The notes beneath the pieces were generated by a model. The model was given only the letters and a program-made list of their open reading frames with translations, ran no database searches and was not told the origin of the DNA. Shown here in pieces: positions 31,772 through 41,770 of a DNA stretch of 64,000 bases. Origin of the DNA: Perognathus longimembris pacificus (Eukaryota > Chordata > Mammalia > Rodentia > Heteromyidae); contig NC_063188.1 in assembly GCF_023159225.1 (NCBI RefSeq), positions 10,189,086 to 10,253,085 on the forward strand, read 5' to 3'. Position 1 is the stretch's first letter. Each line of letters starts with the position of its first letter. The position numbers were made by a program, and so were the translations under genes.

Positions 31772-32193
31772 CTAGTACTATGGTCTGGATGTGGTTTGCC
31801 CCCAATGGCATATGTGTTGGAAACTTGGTTAGTTATGCAATAGTATGAGTGAGGTTAAGCTTTTATGAGATGATTGGATCATGTGGCACCACCATGGGAA
31901 AATATTAATTTATTTCTTATAATAAGACCAAGTTATTTTTATCAACAGAAGTTGTATGAAATAATAAATGTGGCCTCTTCCTTCTTCTGTTGTACACATA
32001 CCTGGTTCTGTACATGGCTGGTTCTTTTTCTGACCTTCAGCCATGTTGTTATATAGCTTATCCAAATGCCAGCACAAAGCTGGTTGGTATTAACAATCAT
32101 GAAATATACAAAACTAATTAAAAAACTCTTTACTGTATAAAATACTTAGCCTCAGGCATTTTGTTATAGCAACAAAATGATAAGGCCTCTATA
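31772..32193 (+). mobile_element. MaLR LTR (MST/MLT1-type)
   Basis: It starts 'actatggtctggatgtggtttgcccccaatgg', carries 'gagatgattggatcatgtggcaccaccatggg' and 'aataaatgtggcctcttcc', and ends 'tcaggcattttgttatagcaacaaaatgataagg'. These are the typical start and end of MaLR LTRs. It has split an older L2. There is no internal region. Confidence 0.82.
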
Positions 32194-32199
32194 TAATTC

Positions 32200-32510
32200 T
32201 ATTCTTTAGAGGTTAGGCTAAATGTTATTTCTTTGGGTAACATACCTGATCCCCCTAGTCTGAGTAAGACAACTCCTAACCCTCATTATATACTCTTAGC
32301 AAACCACATCTTTTCTCCTCATCTTGTCAAACAAGATGTCAAGCAAGTAGTTCCAACAAGAAGTATGTAATTATAATTGCATAGTCCTTGTTCCTAGACT
32401 ACAAGCACAATACAGTCAGTGGCATTACCCTATTTTGAATCATTGTATACCTAAGACTTTTCATGAAGTATGGGCTCAATTCCATTGACCAAATAAGTGA
32501 ATGAATAGCT
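32200..32510 (+). repeat. L2 LINE 3' region, part 2
   Basis: It continues the L2 in register after the LTR: 'acctgatccccctagtctgagtaagac', 'tacaagcacaatacag', ending with the L2-like 'gtatgggctcaattc...aataagtgaatgaatag'. Confidence 0.65.
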
Positions 32511-32532
32511 CTCATAATTTCATATTCTTTTA

Positions 32533-32763
32533 TTTTTCTTTTGGACCTGTCCTGGGGCTTGAACTCAGGGTCTAACTGCTGCCTGAGCTTTTTTGTTGCT
32601 CTCTATCACTTGAGCCACAACTCTATTTCCATTTTTCTGATGGTTAATTGGAGATAAGAGTCTCACGACTTTCCTTCCTGGGCTGGAGCCAAACCATGAT
32701 TGTCAGATCTCAGCTTCCTGAGTAGCTAGGATTACGGACAGGCAAGAGCCACTGGTAGTGGGC
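32533..32763 (-). mobile_element. B1/ID composite SINE
   Basis: Antisense: 'gacctgtcctggggcttgaactcagggtct', 'tatcacttgagccacaactc', 'tgatggttaattggagataagagtctcacgac', 'ctgagtagctaggattacggacagg'. Confidence 0.9.
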
Positions 32764-32794
32764 CACATTGTATTCTTCTTTCTTGTTTAATTGA

Positions 32795-32880
32795 TGGTCA
32801 TTTCAGCTCCCTGAGAGAGCATACTCTGTCTATCTTACATACCGCTGTATTTTCATGTCCAGCTCTATGCCTAGTGAAAG
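32795..32880 (+). repeat. L2 LINE fragment
   Basis: 'agctccctgagagagcatactctgtctatcttacataccgctgtattttcatgtccagctctatgcctag' follows the L2 3' end. Confidence 0.6.
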
Positions 32881-33205
32881 GGTAAGTCTGCTTCACAGGC
32901 AGGCAATTTGAGAAAGGTTGTTGTCACAACCTGCTATGGAACACTGAGTCTGCAGGAGGAATATTCCATATTGTCAGCAGAAGCCATAGCTGCTAAGGCA
33001 GGCCTATCCTAAGTAGACTCTTGGAACTAATCTTTCTGGGGCTTAGCTGCCATTTTTTTTTGTGTTGGAGAGGCTCCCAGAACAGAAACATTGAGGTAAG
33101 TCCTCCATTTGCCAGGGTCACTCAGAATACACACCTTGCCAATGAGGCTATCAGTGGTGAGGGCCTGACACAAGTAATTGAGGTGAGGGTTTCATGGACA
33201 TTCTT
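32881..33205. other. Non-coding segment, nothing recognised
   Basis: A donor-like 'gag|gtaagtcc' at 33090-33098 lies after a T run, but no convincing acceptor pairs with it. Confidence 0.4.
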
Positions 33206-33209
33206 TCTC

Positions 33210-33355
33210 ATTTAGTACTCAAAAATGATGTGGAGTACATGTTTTGTTACAGATGAGGAAACCAAGGTATAGAGGAATCAGGTCATTTTATCATAATCAA
33301 GCAATTAGTATGAGGCACGGCTATTTTGAATTCCAATATAGAGATTTGCTCTCTA
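33210..33355 (+). repeat. MIR SINE
   Basis: 'gttacagatgaggaaaccaaggtatagaggaatcaggtcattttatcataatcaagcaattagtatgaggcacgg' matches the MIR core and 3' part. Confidence 0.72.
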
Positions 33356-33684
33356 GGTATTAAAGAAAACTGATTATTCTTAAAAGTATATGAATTACAA
33401 CCACAAGGCCTTGGTAACTCCTGTGTGGAAGTTGAAGAGGTCAGACAAAGTTATCCTTGGAATTTATTTTTGGTTATACCATCTGATGATAATAAATATT
33501 CTCCAAGATGAGGCCAGGCCCCATTCAGACCCATTGTCACCTTCCTGGGTGTCTTTGTTCTGTGTTGTCACTCTGTAGCACAGTATGTGCATCAGTACTT
33601 TCCATGAAACCCTGTAGGTATAGAGTTATTGCCTGCATCACAGACCTTTCATCCTTAGTACTCTTTTAAATCCTCAACAAAGGC

Positions 33685-33775
33685 TGCTTTAAGGAATAAC
33701 AATATAGCTCAAGTGATAGGGCGCATGCTTAGCAAGCATGTGGTCCTGTGTTCAAACCCCAGTACTGCCAAAAAA
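33685..33775 (+). mobile_element. ID element (single unit)
   Basis: 'tatagctcaagtgatagggcgcatgcttagcaagcatgtggtcctgtgttcaaaccccagtactgcc' plus an A-rich end is a tRNA-Ala-derived ID core with A- and B-box-like segments and no second unit. Confidence 0.82.
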
Positions 33776-35220
33776 TTAAGTTGACTTGAATTTCCAGGTT
33801 TTCTTTGCAGGTCAACTTTCCTGCCTCCTGTGGTCTCCCAACTGGGCCTAAAGGATAGGTAGATGGGATACAGGGGTGCTGGTTCTCCCTGGGTTTACTA
33901 CCTAGCTTCACATTTGAATGTCAACATGCACATTGTTTCCCCAGTAGGGTTTGTCTTATATGCAAATGCTTTATTTGTTTTAATCAGTCCTCATCATGAT
34001 CTTATAAACATATATGTAATTATAGATCTTTTACAGACAACCAAACGAAAGCCTAAGGAAATAAATCCGAAGGATTCATATGTAAGAAGCACCCAAGAGG
34101 CAATTCCGAGTCTAGTCCCTTTCCTCATATTGTGATTTTCTATCACATACTTATTATTTGAGTTTTGGAAAGTGACTTAACATCTGTGAGCCATATCATA
34201 GAAATGAGGATGATATAAAGTGTCCATGTCAGTAGGTCATGGTGGTTACATCATTATCATAAGCCTCCTCACTGGGCTCTTCCATTCATGGGTCTAGAGT
34301 GGAAGAGAAAAAGCACAAGTGCTTTGTGGCAGATGAGCATAGTGGCATTTTGTATCTCAATAGTCAACTCTCCCTTGTTTCTTCTTCCCCATGAGAGCCC
34401 ACAGCAGGTTCTGAATCACGACTCTGCCCAGATAATAATAATGAGGTGATAGATATAATAGGCATGCTTAATAATGAAATAAAGTAAAATTCTTGAGGCT
34501 AGGCAATCAGTGCCTTTAAATAAAACTGAAAAGAAATGGAGGAAGATAAGCATGGTTACAATGGTTAAAATCACCACATCCTGCACCTGCAGAAGGGAAT
34601 TCGTAGCACTCATGCACTGAAATCTAATATGCGAGCTCCCAATCTCTTAGAACTGATTACTTTAATGAATTTTAAAGGTAGGGCTTTAATGAAAACAGGT
34701 CCCTGTGGACAGAAAGCATGCTATTTTGTGAGCTCTGTAAATATTGTCATTTAAACTAATAAGTTTGGTTACCCAAAATACTACTATGTGTAAACAGTTG
34801 GGTATTTTTTTCTTTCTTCCTGTGCTGTAGAAACATAACTAGATATTGAAGTGAGGCAGACTGCTTTGCAGAGTCTGGCATTTGTCTTCCAAAATAATTG
34901 TGAGTTAAATTTGCAGGACATATTTCTTCTAGGGAGCACAGACAATTTAACAGGCATGATCTCATCTTCATGATCCATCTTTAGCTATCCCTTCTATGAG
35001 ATAGGACTGAGAAGACAACATTCCCCATGGCAGCATCTCCAGGGCTTTGTGACTCACTTCTAACCCTCCATGGTACCCCTCCCCACCCTCTACATGACTG
35101 ACCAGCCTGAAGCCACCCAGAAGAGATCCACAATTTTCTTTTCCTTTCTCCTCACCCAGTTAGTACCACTGTCATCATTTCAGAAGAGAAATGATAGCTC
35201 CCAGCATAATGATATTAGCT
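33776..35220. other. Non-coding block with a possible MIR scrap
   Basis: 33960-34060 resembles MIR weakly ('cttttacagacaaccaaacgaaagcctaagg'). The rest is unrecognised. Overlapping minus-strand frames at 34756-34978 lie in two registers, with no recognised family. Confidence 0.4.
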
Positions 35221-35224
35221 CTGA

Positions 35225-35350
35225 TGATGTGTAGATGTGAGAGACATTGGGCTAAACATTGATATGTTATTTTACTCACTCACAAACAAACCTAGGAAGT
35301 AGGTACTAGCATTACCAATGCTCTCTCAATGTTGATGTCACGCCAAATAA
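35225..35350 (+). repeat. MIR SINE fragment
   Basis: 'gagagacattgggctaaacattgatatgttattttactcactcacaaacaaacctaggaagtaggtactagcatta' is the MIR 5' half and core. Confidence 0.62.
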
Positions 35351-35489
35351 CAAGCTAAGCCCTTCAATGGCCTGTAGATTCCTATTAGCTCCCTGAAGTC
35401 GTTGTTTTCTCCTTTACATGGTTGAGTATGTGAGAGAAGGTAAGGCTAAAGAAGCAGGCTCCATGTTTACAAATAATCCTATGAACATA

Positions 35490-35573
35490 TTGTGGAGTGC
35501 TTACAAGGTTTTGAACTCAGAGTCTTGGGCTTGTTAGGTAGGGACTGTACCACCTATACCTTGCCGCCAGCCC
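35490..35573 (-). mobile_element. ID element fragment
   Basis: 'tttgaactcagagtcttgggcttgttaggtagggactgtaccacctataccttgccgccagccc' is a diverged antisense ID unit. Confidence 0.7.
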
Positions 35574-35708
35574 TTTTTACTTAGGTTATTTTTAGGATAG
35601 GATCTTGCATGCATGCCTGGAGAACTATCTTCCTATGTATGCTTCCCATTGTACCTGGGAAGGAAGGTGCATGACAACATGCCCATCTTTATATTGGTTG
35701 AGATGTAC

Positions 35709-35945
35709 ACTTGTCAACGCTTTTTTGTTTTCTTTTGTTTTTGCCAGTCCTGGGGCTTGAGCTCAGGGCCTGAGCACTGTCCCTGGCTTCTTTTTTGCTC
35801 AAGGCCAGCACTCTACCACTTGAGCCACAGATCCACTTCCAGCTTTTTTCTATATATGTGGTGCTGGGGAATCAAACTCAGGGCTTCATGTATACGAAGT
35901 GAGTACTCTTTCCACTAGGCCATATTCCCAGCCCGACTTGTCAAC
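35709..35945 (-). mobile_element. Dimeric ID-type SINE with target duplication
   Basis: The antisense insert 35719-35935 is flanked by acttgtcaac (35709-35718, 35936-35945). Both units are complete and divergence is low to moderate. Confidence 0.93.
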
Positions 35946-36100
35946 TTTTTGTCCCACCTGGCCTTCAACTGTGATTCTTCTGATGTCCACTTGCTGAATA
36001 GCCAGGATTATATTCATAAACCACCATACCCAGATTAACTTGCTAATTTTTTAAGTAAAGATTGTCTATTGTGGATGTCACACTATACAAAAATATTTTG

Positions 36101-36138
36101 CCAGTCACTTTTAATATTACCAGTCACTTTTAATATTG
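36101..36138. repeat. Tandem duplication, 19 bp x 2
   Basis: The unit ccagtcacttttaatatt(a/g) is present twice head to tail (36101-36119, 36120-36138), with one difference at the last base. Confidence 0.9.
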
Positions 36139-36139
36139 C

Positions 36140-36855
36140 TTTCTTTCCATTGAACCCATTGGGAGGCAGAGAAATCTGCTTAGAAATCTGTCTGCAGAAA
36201 GACAAGCAATGCTGCAACCTCTCCCACTGCACATCTGGCATTGGCCTCATTTTATTTAACTTGCCCTAAGTAGCAACATGGTTCTCTAGACTCAGAGGCA
36301 GCATGTTTGGCTTATATCACCTGTCATTCACCTCTAATTAAGTGACTCAGCTACTGAGTGCCTTACTGTCAGAATGCAGCAGCTTTCTGTCAGTAGAACA
36401 TTCTGTCTTCATTCAAATAACCTCTTATTTGTGGGCTACATATTCCCCTTGGGTTATTTAGAGTCAGTAATAGTCATGTGGTGGTCAGATGCAGGATTCT
36501 CATTTATTCTCCTTTAGTTTTTACTCATCCCCAGATTGATTGTAATGGCAGTGGTTTACATTCCTCATTAAAAACAACAACAAAAATGGAGACCTTTGAC
36601 TCTGCAGGTTGTCACAGATACCCCTGACACTCTCTAATATCCAAGCTCTCTTCTGAGGCTCACAGCTCAACTATAGTTCCAAGGCTCCCCTGGAATAATA
36701 GTTGTCTATGATATCATTAAAAATCTGCATGGAAGACAGGTACTGTGTGATCCCTGCTCCCTATTCCTCTATACCATGTTAATGGAGAGAATTTGGAAGA
36801 CTTAGAGAAGCATAGGTTTGGGAAAAATTACAACAGCTGGCCAATCAGAAATACT
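36140..36855. other. Non-coding segment, nothing recognised
   Basis: No repeat, RNA gene or exon signature could be supported. Confidence 0.45.
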
Positions 36856-36857
36856 TT

Positions 36858-37269
36858 TACTGGGCTGGGGCAGGTATTAGAAACAAGACTAAACATAGAG
36901 GTCCCTGATGACCCAACAATCCCACTCCTGGGCATTTACTGAAGTGATCACAAATAAGACCATACTAAAGCTACCAGCACAACCATGTTTGTTGCAGCAC
37001 TATTTACTATAGCTAAGGTATAGAAGCAAATCAATGTGCCTCAGTAGATGAATGGATCAAGAAAATGTGGTAAATATACACAATGGAATTCTATGCTTCC
37101 ATCAGAAAGAATGACATTGCCTCACCTGTAAGGAAATGCAAAGACTTGGAAAAAATCATATTAAGTAAAGCGAGCCAGACCCAAAGAAACAGATTCCATG
37201 GTTTCCTTCACTGGTTATAATTAGTATATGTCTAGGATAGTCCTAGCAGTGGATCACAATAGCTCAATA

Positions 37270-37313
<44 letters not shown>

Positions 37314-37740
37314 ACTATATAGGATGATGCTAAGCCAAATGAACTCCAGGATATGGAAATAAGAGGCTTTTCATTGTTGTTGTTATTTTTAATGTACTAT
37401 ATGAAATGATTTCTTTTTTCTTTATCTCTTGTTGTCACTCTATTTGATTTTATCCTGAAAAAAATATATGCTTATCTGCATCAGAGAAAGGAAAGGGAAC
37501 ATCAAAAACGTGAGACAAAGGACAAAGGGCAAACCAATGCAACAGTGATACACACAAGACAATATGTTGGAAATTAACTGAACAATAACATGGGGTGGGG
37601 GTGGGGGGAGTGAAAGTGGGAGAAAAATGAAGGAGGATGTAACAAGTTTGACAAGAAATGTACTCACTACCTTATGTATGTAACTAACCCCTCTGTACAT
37701 CACCTTGACAATAAAATTAAATTAAAAAAATAAAAATATA
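36858..37740 (+). mobile_element. LINE-1 3' end, plus strand
   Basis: The ORF2 end ('ccaacaatcccactcctgggcatttactgaagtgatc', 'gatgaatggatcaagaaaatgtggtaaatatac', 'agaaagaatgacattgcctc') is followed by the 3' UTR. The UTR has the G-rich tract 37592-37613 and ends 'ctctgtacatcaccttgacaataaaattaaat' plus an A-rich tail. A (GT)n array at 37273-37310 has grown within the 3' UTR. It is one of few plus-strand L1 copies here. Confidence 0.92.
37273..37310. repeat. (GT)n microsatellite inside L1 3' UTR
   Basis: Nineteen uninterrupted units. The L1 copies at 6640 and 41771 lack the array at the corresponding position. Confidence 0.95.
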
Positions 37741-38515
37741 GCTATTTCCTCTTAATCTAATGACATGTGCATTATAGAGGATATGCTGTTTTACTTTAAC
37801 CAATCTAGAGGAAAATGGGAATTTATGCATGGGGATTTATAGATGAGAAAGAAGGAGAGTGAAGAAAACCATGAGAAATGAATCACTGATCATGAATATT
37901 CAGACCTATACTGGGATGAACGAGCCTACTTGTTCCATTTTCTCATATCCTTCCTATTATTCCTCTTCTCCCTCCTAAATGAAATCAACAGAGCTGTTAC
38001 TAAGACCATTTTCTTGCCATTTAGAGTTGATTAATGCAGTAGACACCAATGGGCTAGTGCCTTCTGTGTGTGTCTAAATGTACTGATCTACCCAATAGTA
38101 CCCTTATTTGTAGAACAACAGGAAAAGATTTCTAAAGAACAATCTATCATGGTCACTACTGAGGCTAGAAAGGGCCAATATTCTTTCCCCACTATCAGAA
38201 TTCCTGGAACTCTCTGAAGCTGCATCTGCCATCTCAAACCTGCAGCACAGCCTTTGACCTATGACAGTCAACACAAGCAGAATTGGCCCCCTGGGGGGAA
38301 AACATTTGTATGTTCAGTATCAGAAATACAATTAAGATAGTACAGAAATACATAGGATTCTCTATAACAGGAACCACTGAGGTCATCTAGTTGTGAATTC
38401 ATTCTGTGCAATTCTGAAAGAGGATTTTACAGATGGGCGCTTCAGCAGGTGGAGTAGACATGACCTATTTGGTAGCCCTTGGCTGATCAGTGCCAGAGTG
38501 GCTAGATTAATGTTA
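37741..38515. other. Non-coding segment, nothing recognised
   Basis: No repeat or exon is recognised. A 76-codon minus-strand frame at 38383-38613 overlaps the duplicated 79 bp unit and a (gttaat)n stretch. Confidence 0.45.
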
Positions 38516-38520
38516 GTGTT

Positions 38521-38599
38521 AATGTTAATGTTAGAAGATAAGTTATAATAGTGTGTCTTACTCATGCAATATACTATATTTTCTGATAACAATGATGTT
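38521..38599 (+). repeat. 79 bp duplicated unit, copy 1
   Basis: It matches 40985-41063 at 76 of 79 positions by eye, without gaps, in the same orientation. The flanks do not match. It is preceded by 'gttagtgtt', so it sits at the end of a short (gttaat)-like run. It resembles no repeat family I know. Confidence 0.9.
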
Positions 38600-38670
38600 C
38601 TAGACTTTTTCAAAGCAACCTTGGTTTTATCATTCCATAAAGATGAGAAGTAATTTTAATGCAATAAACC

Positions 38671-38790
38671 TTTTTTTTTTTTTTTTTTAGCATACTAGGC
38701 TTGGAGGCATATCATCTCCTCCTCCCCGCCCCCCACCTTCCGCCCTGCTGAAACTCAGGGGAAATTGTGGAAAGACAGTCAGGTAAGTAA
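38671..38790 (+). other. Candidate exon 38691-38782 (92 bp)
   Basis: An 18-base T tract plus AG (38671-38690) is followed by 92 bases, then the consensus donor cag|gtaagtaa (38780-38790). A branch-like 'ttaat' lies just upstream at about 38655-38660. In phase 0 the segment is open for all 30 codons with 2 bases left over; the other two phases contain stops. It is C-rich against AT-rich flanks, encoding a short proline-rich stretch. Alternatively the T run is the reversed A tail of a minus-strand retrocopy, though I see no target duplication. Function is unknown. Confidence 0.4.
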
Positions 38791-39390
38791 TCTTCTCTGT
38801 GTATATAGTTATATGAAGATATCATACTGTTGTAAATGAAGTGTTTCTTTCTGACATATTAATTTGGAGATTTGCCTGAAATCATAGAGTTGTTGCATTT
38901 GCTATGTTAAGTAAAAGATTGTTTCTTAATGAGTGACTAATAGCTGTGTATCTGTTTATCTTTCATCATTCATTAAACACTTATAAAGAACTTTTATGGG
39001 GGTGTCATGTGGGTACAAGATTTTGCCTTTGGGCAAAAGCTACCCCTGTGTTCTTGAGCAGAGTCTTCTAGAAAATAAGTACAGATTTTACTGAAACATA
39101 GCATTCCATCTTTCCTTGGCCAGCAATTCTCAGTTTGTTCAAGACCCATCTTTTCATCCTCATGGATTAATTCTCACATTCTTCATGGCTTATCAACCTC
39201 TTCTGCTCTAAATGATCTTTCTTTTTAGTAAAGCACTCAACTCTTTGTAGTAGTTAGATGAAATACAGACAAATAAATGTAGGAAAAGTTATATTTGGCA
39301 TTTGGTGACCATGGATTTCTCATCTTTTCCTGTCCACATAAAGATATATATTTTTTAAATTTACAAACATGGCATTATAATTCGAATTCA
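38791..39390. other. Non-coding segment, nothing recognised
   Basis: No repeat is recognised downstream of the candidate exon. Confidence 0.45.
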
Positions 39391-39394
39391 CATA

Positions 39395-39490
39395 GTATTT
39401 GGGCTAAGGGACTGAAAAAAAGTCTTGCTGTCCTTGAATCTCAAGTCCTCTAAAATGGTGGGATTACAGGTGTATACCACCATGCTCAGA
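39395..39490 (-). mobile_element. B1 fragment
   Basis: 'gtcttgctgtccttgaatctcaagtcctctaaaatggtgggattacaggtgtataccaccatgctc' is B1 antisense. Confidence 0.72.
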
Positions 39491-39499
39491 TCACATGTT

Positions 39500-39720
39500 A
39501 TTTTTTTAAAAGAAGCCGAGATATGAGAGTCACAGTTCAAAGCCAAATAAGCAGGAAATTTGTAAGACTCTTGTTCCCAATTAACCACCAAAAAGCTGTA
39601 AGTAGAGTTGTATCTCAAGTGATAGACCACTAGTCTTGAGGGGGAAAAAAAAGCCAGGGACAGTGCCTTGTTCCTGAGGTCAAGCCCTAGAATGTCATAC
39701 ACACAACAAATAGTCCTTCT
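39500..39720 (+). mobile_element. B1/ID composite SINE lacking its 5' end
   Basis: It starts within the left unit ('agaagccgagatatgagagtcacagttcaaagcc'). It then has linker 'ttcccaattaaccaccaaaaagc' and right unit 'gtatctcaagtgatagaccactagtcttgag', ending 'gtcaagccctagaatg'. A 123-codon minus-strand frame over both SINEs is an artefact. Confidence 0.85.
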
Positions 39721-40395
39721 GATCAATTGTGAAAATGTTTCCATTGACATTAAATACATAGTATTATTTTAATGATTACATTTTATCATGTAAAGGAATT
39801 ACCAATTTAATCAGAAGTTTCTGAATATTAAATTATTTTTTGTAATAAGTTTTTCTGTATTCTTCCTTGTATATATATATTTTTTTAAGTCTGTCTTATT
39901 ATTTCCAAGGACTAAATTCCTAGAAGCCACATGTCAATGTCAAAGGCTAGGTCCTTTTGCAAAATTCTTAATCCTTCTCTGTTTAACACATAATCGTGCT
40001 TCACCACATAAGATTCTTTTACCAATTCCTCATTTTTAATTGCAGAAACTTCAAGGTCTATATTGTCCTACATGAGACTAAAACCTGAATTCCCTTATCC
40101 AATGGCTTGTGAACATTTGCATTCCCACAGAGGGTTAATCAAGACTGCTGCTGGTTGGCCCACCCCTTCCTGTCAACAGTGATCTGGCTGGTGCCTGGAA
40201 AGAGAATCTGGTTTTCTTGGCATTTTTAGTCATTTACAAATGGGAATCACATTACTTAAAATACAAATGTGATTTGGTGATTTGGAAAATATGTAGCTGT
40301 CTCCATTCAAACTGTTCATTAAAGTGGGGACAATGCCTTTAGAATGGTTTGGAAAATAATATGCAAGTAAATGTGAAGCTGAGAGAAAAGGTATA
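39721..40395. other. Non-coding segment, nothing recognised
   Basis: No repeat is identified. Confidence 0.45.
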
Positions 40396-40550
40396 AAAAA
40401 GTCACCCAGGCCTTATTCTTCCTCTCTCTTTTTCTCGCTTCTTTCTTCTCCCTTCCCTTCGGTCTCCCCAAGCCTCCATCTTATGTGGGCTAGCAGTTTG
40501 CTCTCCCCCCAATAAACTCTTTCCTGCCTGAAAAAGTCACCCTGGTCTTA
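40396..40550 (+). mobile_element. Retrocopy of an LTR R region, with target duplication
   Basis: The 115-base insert 40416-40530 is homologous to the R region of the LTR at 48623-49000: a pyrimidine-rich stretch, 'tctccccaagcctccatctt', 'gcagtttgctctcccccc', 'aataaactctttcctgcctg'. It ends at the expected cleavage site shortly after AATAAA. The flanks are 20-base direct repeats with two mismatches (40396-40415 and 40531-40550), starting with five A and sharing gtcaccc. U3 and U5 are absent. It looks like a 3' end of an LTR transcript copied by L1 machinery, not a viral integration. Confidence 0.8.
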
Positions 40551-40559
40551 CAGAAAGGA

Positions 40560-40705
40560 ATAGTAGACCATAGTTCTAATTCTGCTCACTCTGTCACTAA
40601 CGGCATAACTTGAGGCACTCTTACCAAGCTGAGCCTCAGTGTCTCTGTGTGTACTAAGATGAGGCTGGTGGATGATCTCTACACGTTTTTTCCAGTTTAA
40701 TGATC
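40560..40705 (-). repeat. MIR SINE
   Basis: The antisense MIR pattern 'tctaattctgctcactctgtcactaacggcataacttgaggcactcttaccaagctgagcctcagtgtctc' is clear. Confidence 0.75.
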
Positions 40706-40984
40706 TAGACAACCAACAAATTAAGATTTATAATCAATCTTCACCTTTTTTTCCGGGCTATAAGGTAGTAGCAAGGGAATGAATTAGATAATCTAACTAC
40801 ACGTCAGACTGATCAAAGTCTTGTAGAAAAGAAATCAGATAGTATCCATTCATCCTAATCAAAAAGCTTGAATCACTTTCCATGACTGGCATGAAAATCT
40901 TCTTAATAGGACTATCTTAATGTACTTCATTGACTATAAGATGCTACTTATGTAAGGTACTCTCTTTGCTGTACACCACTTAGA

Positions 40985-41063
40985 AATGTTAATGTTAGAA
41001 GATAAGTTATAATTGTGTGTCTTACTCATGCAATATAATATATATTCTGATAACAATGATGTT
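40985..41063 (+). repeat. 79 bp duplicated unit, copy 2
   Basis: Same orientation as 38521-38599, 2464 bases downstream, with three substitutions. The flanks differ on both sides and no target duplication is evident. Confidence 0.9.
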
Positions 41064-41480
41064 AAAATTGAAAAAGTATATCCTAGAAAAAATAGAGTAT
41101 TAATGTAACTTCTTGTAACAAGTTAAAAGTGTGTTCACTAGGTAGGAAAAATGAGCTTGAGAGTATGCAGTCTTCATGCTTCCAGACATATAGGCATAGG
41201 ATAAGTCCAAAGAAATTATGTGGATTGCCCAAGTTCAGTGACAGTGTGGATCTACAGCTAAACAGTAATGGAAAAGAAGGAATGCTTGAAGAATGGTAGA
41301 GTAAGGAACAAACTCAATATATGCTACCCATGAAAGCACAAATAAAGTTGATTGAAATTTTTGAAACAAACTTTTTCAAAACTTGGGAAATTAACATAAT
41401 GCTTGAAAAAAATTGATGAAGCATTTAATTTAAGAAAGCATGGAAATGTAAACAGGAACAGCTTTGTGGCGTTTTAACAT
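41064..41480. other. Non-coding segment, nothing recognised
   Basis: AT-rich, with no recognised repeat. Confidence 0.45.
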
Positions 41481-41484
41481 TTCT

Positions 41485-41770
41485 CAATGCAACAGTAACG
41501 TTGTATACTGGTATTAGAACTAGGAAACTAAAAGAGAATACCAAAATTGAGAGACACAGGGTAAAAAGACAAACGACTACAAAAGCAATACTTGCAAAAC
41601 TGTTCAGTGTAAACCAACTGAACAACTCATGGGGGGAGAGGGAAAGGGGGAGGAGAGAGGGGGGAATGAGGGAGGAGGTAACAAACAGTACAAGAAATTT
41701 ATCCAATGCCTAACGTATGAAACTGTAACCTCTCTGTACATCAGTTTGACAATAAAAATTAAAAAAAATA
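41485..41770 (+). mobile_element. LINE-1 3' UTR, 5'-truncated
   Basis: 'gtatactggtattagaactaggaaactaaaagag' opens the piece. A polypurine, G-rich tract lies at 41631-41681, the 3' end reads 'ctctgtacatcagtttgacaataaaaatt', and an A-rich tail ends at 41770. It abuts another L1 in the same orientation. Confidence 0.94.

Noticed and set aside
33050..33100. Possible small exon ending gag|gtaagtcc
   Set aside because: The donor is good, but the acceptor side is poor and there are several ways to place it.
33685..33775. Functional tRNA gene
   Set aside because: It has tRNA-like A and B boxes but cannot fold as an intact tRNA. It is an ID SINE, as is 48045-48124.
39388..39759. 123-codon minus-strand frame
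   Set aside because: It crosses a B1 fragment and a composite SINE of opposite orientation.
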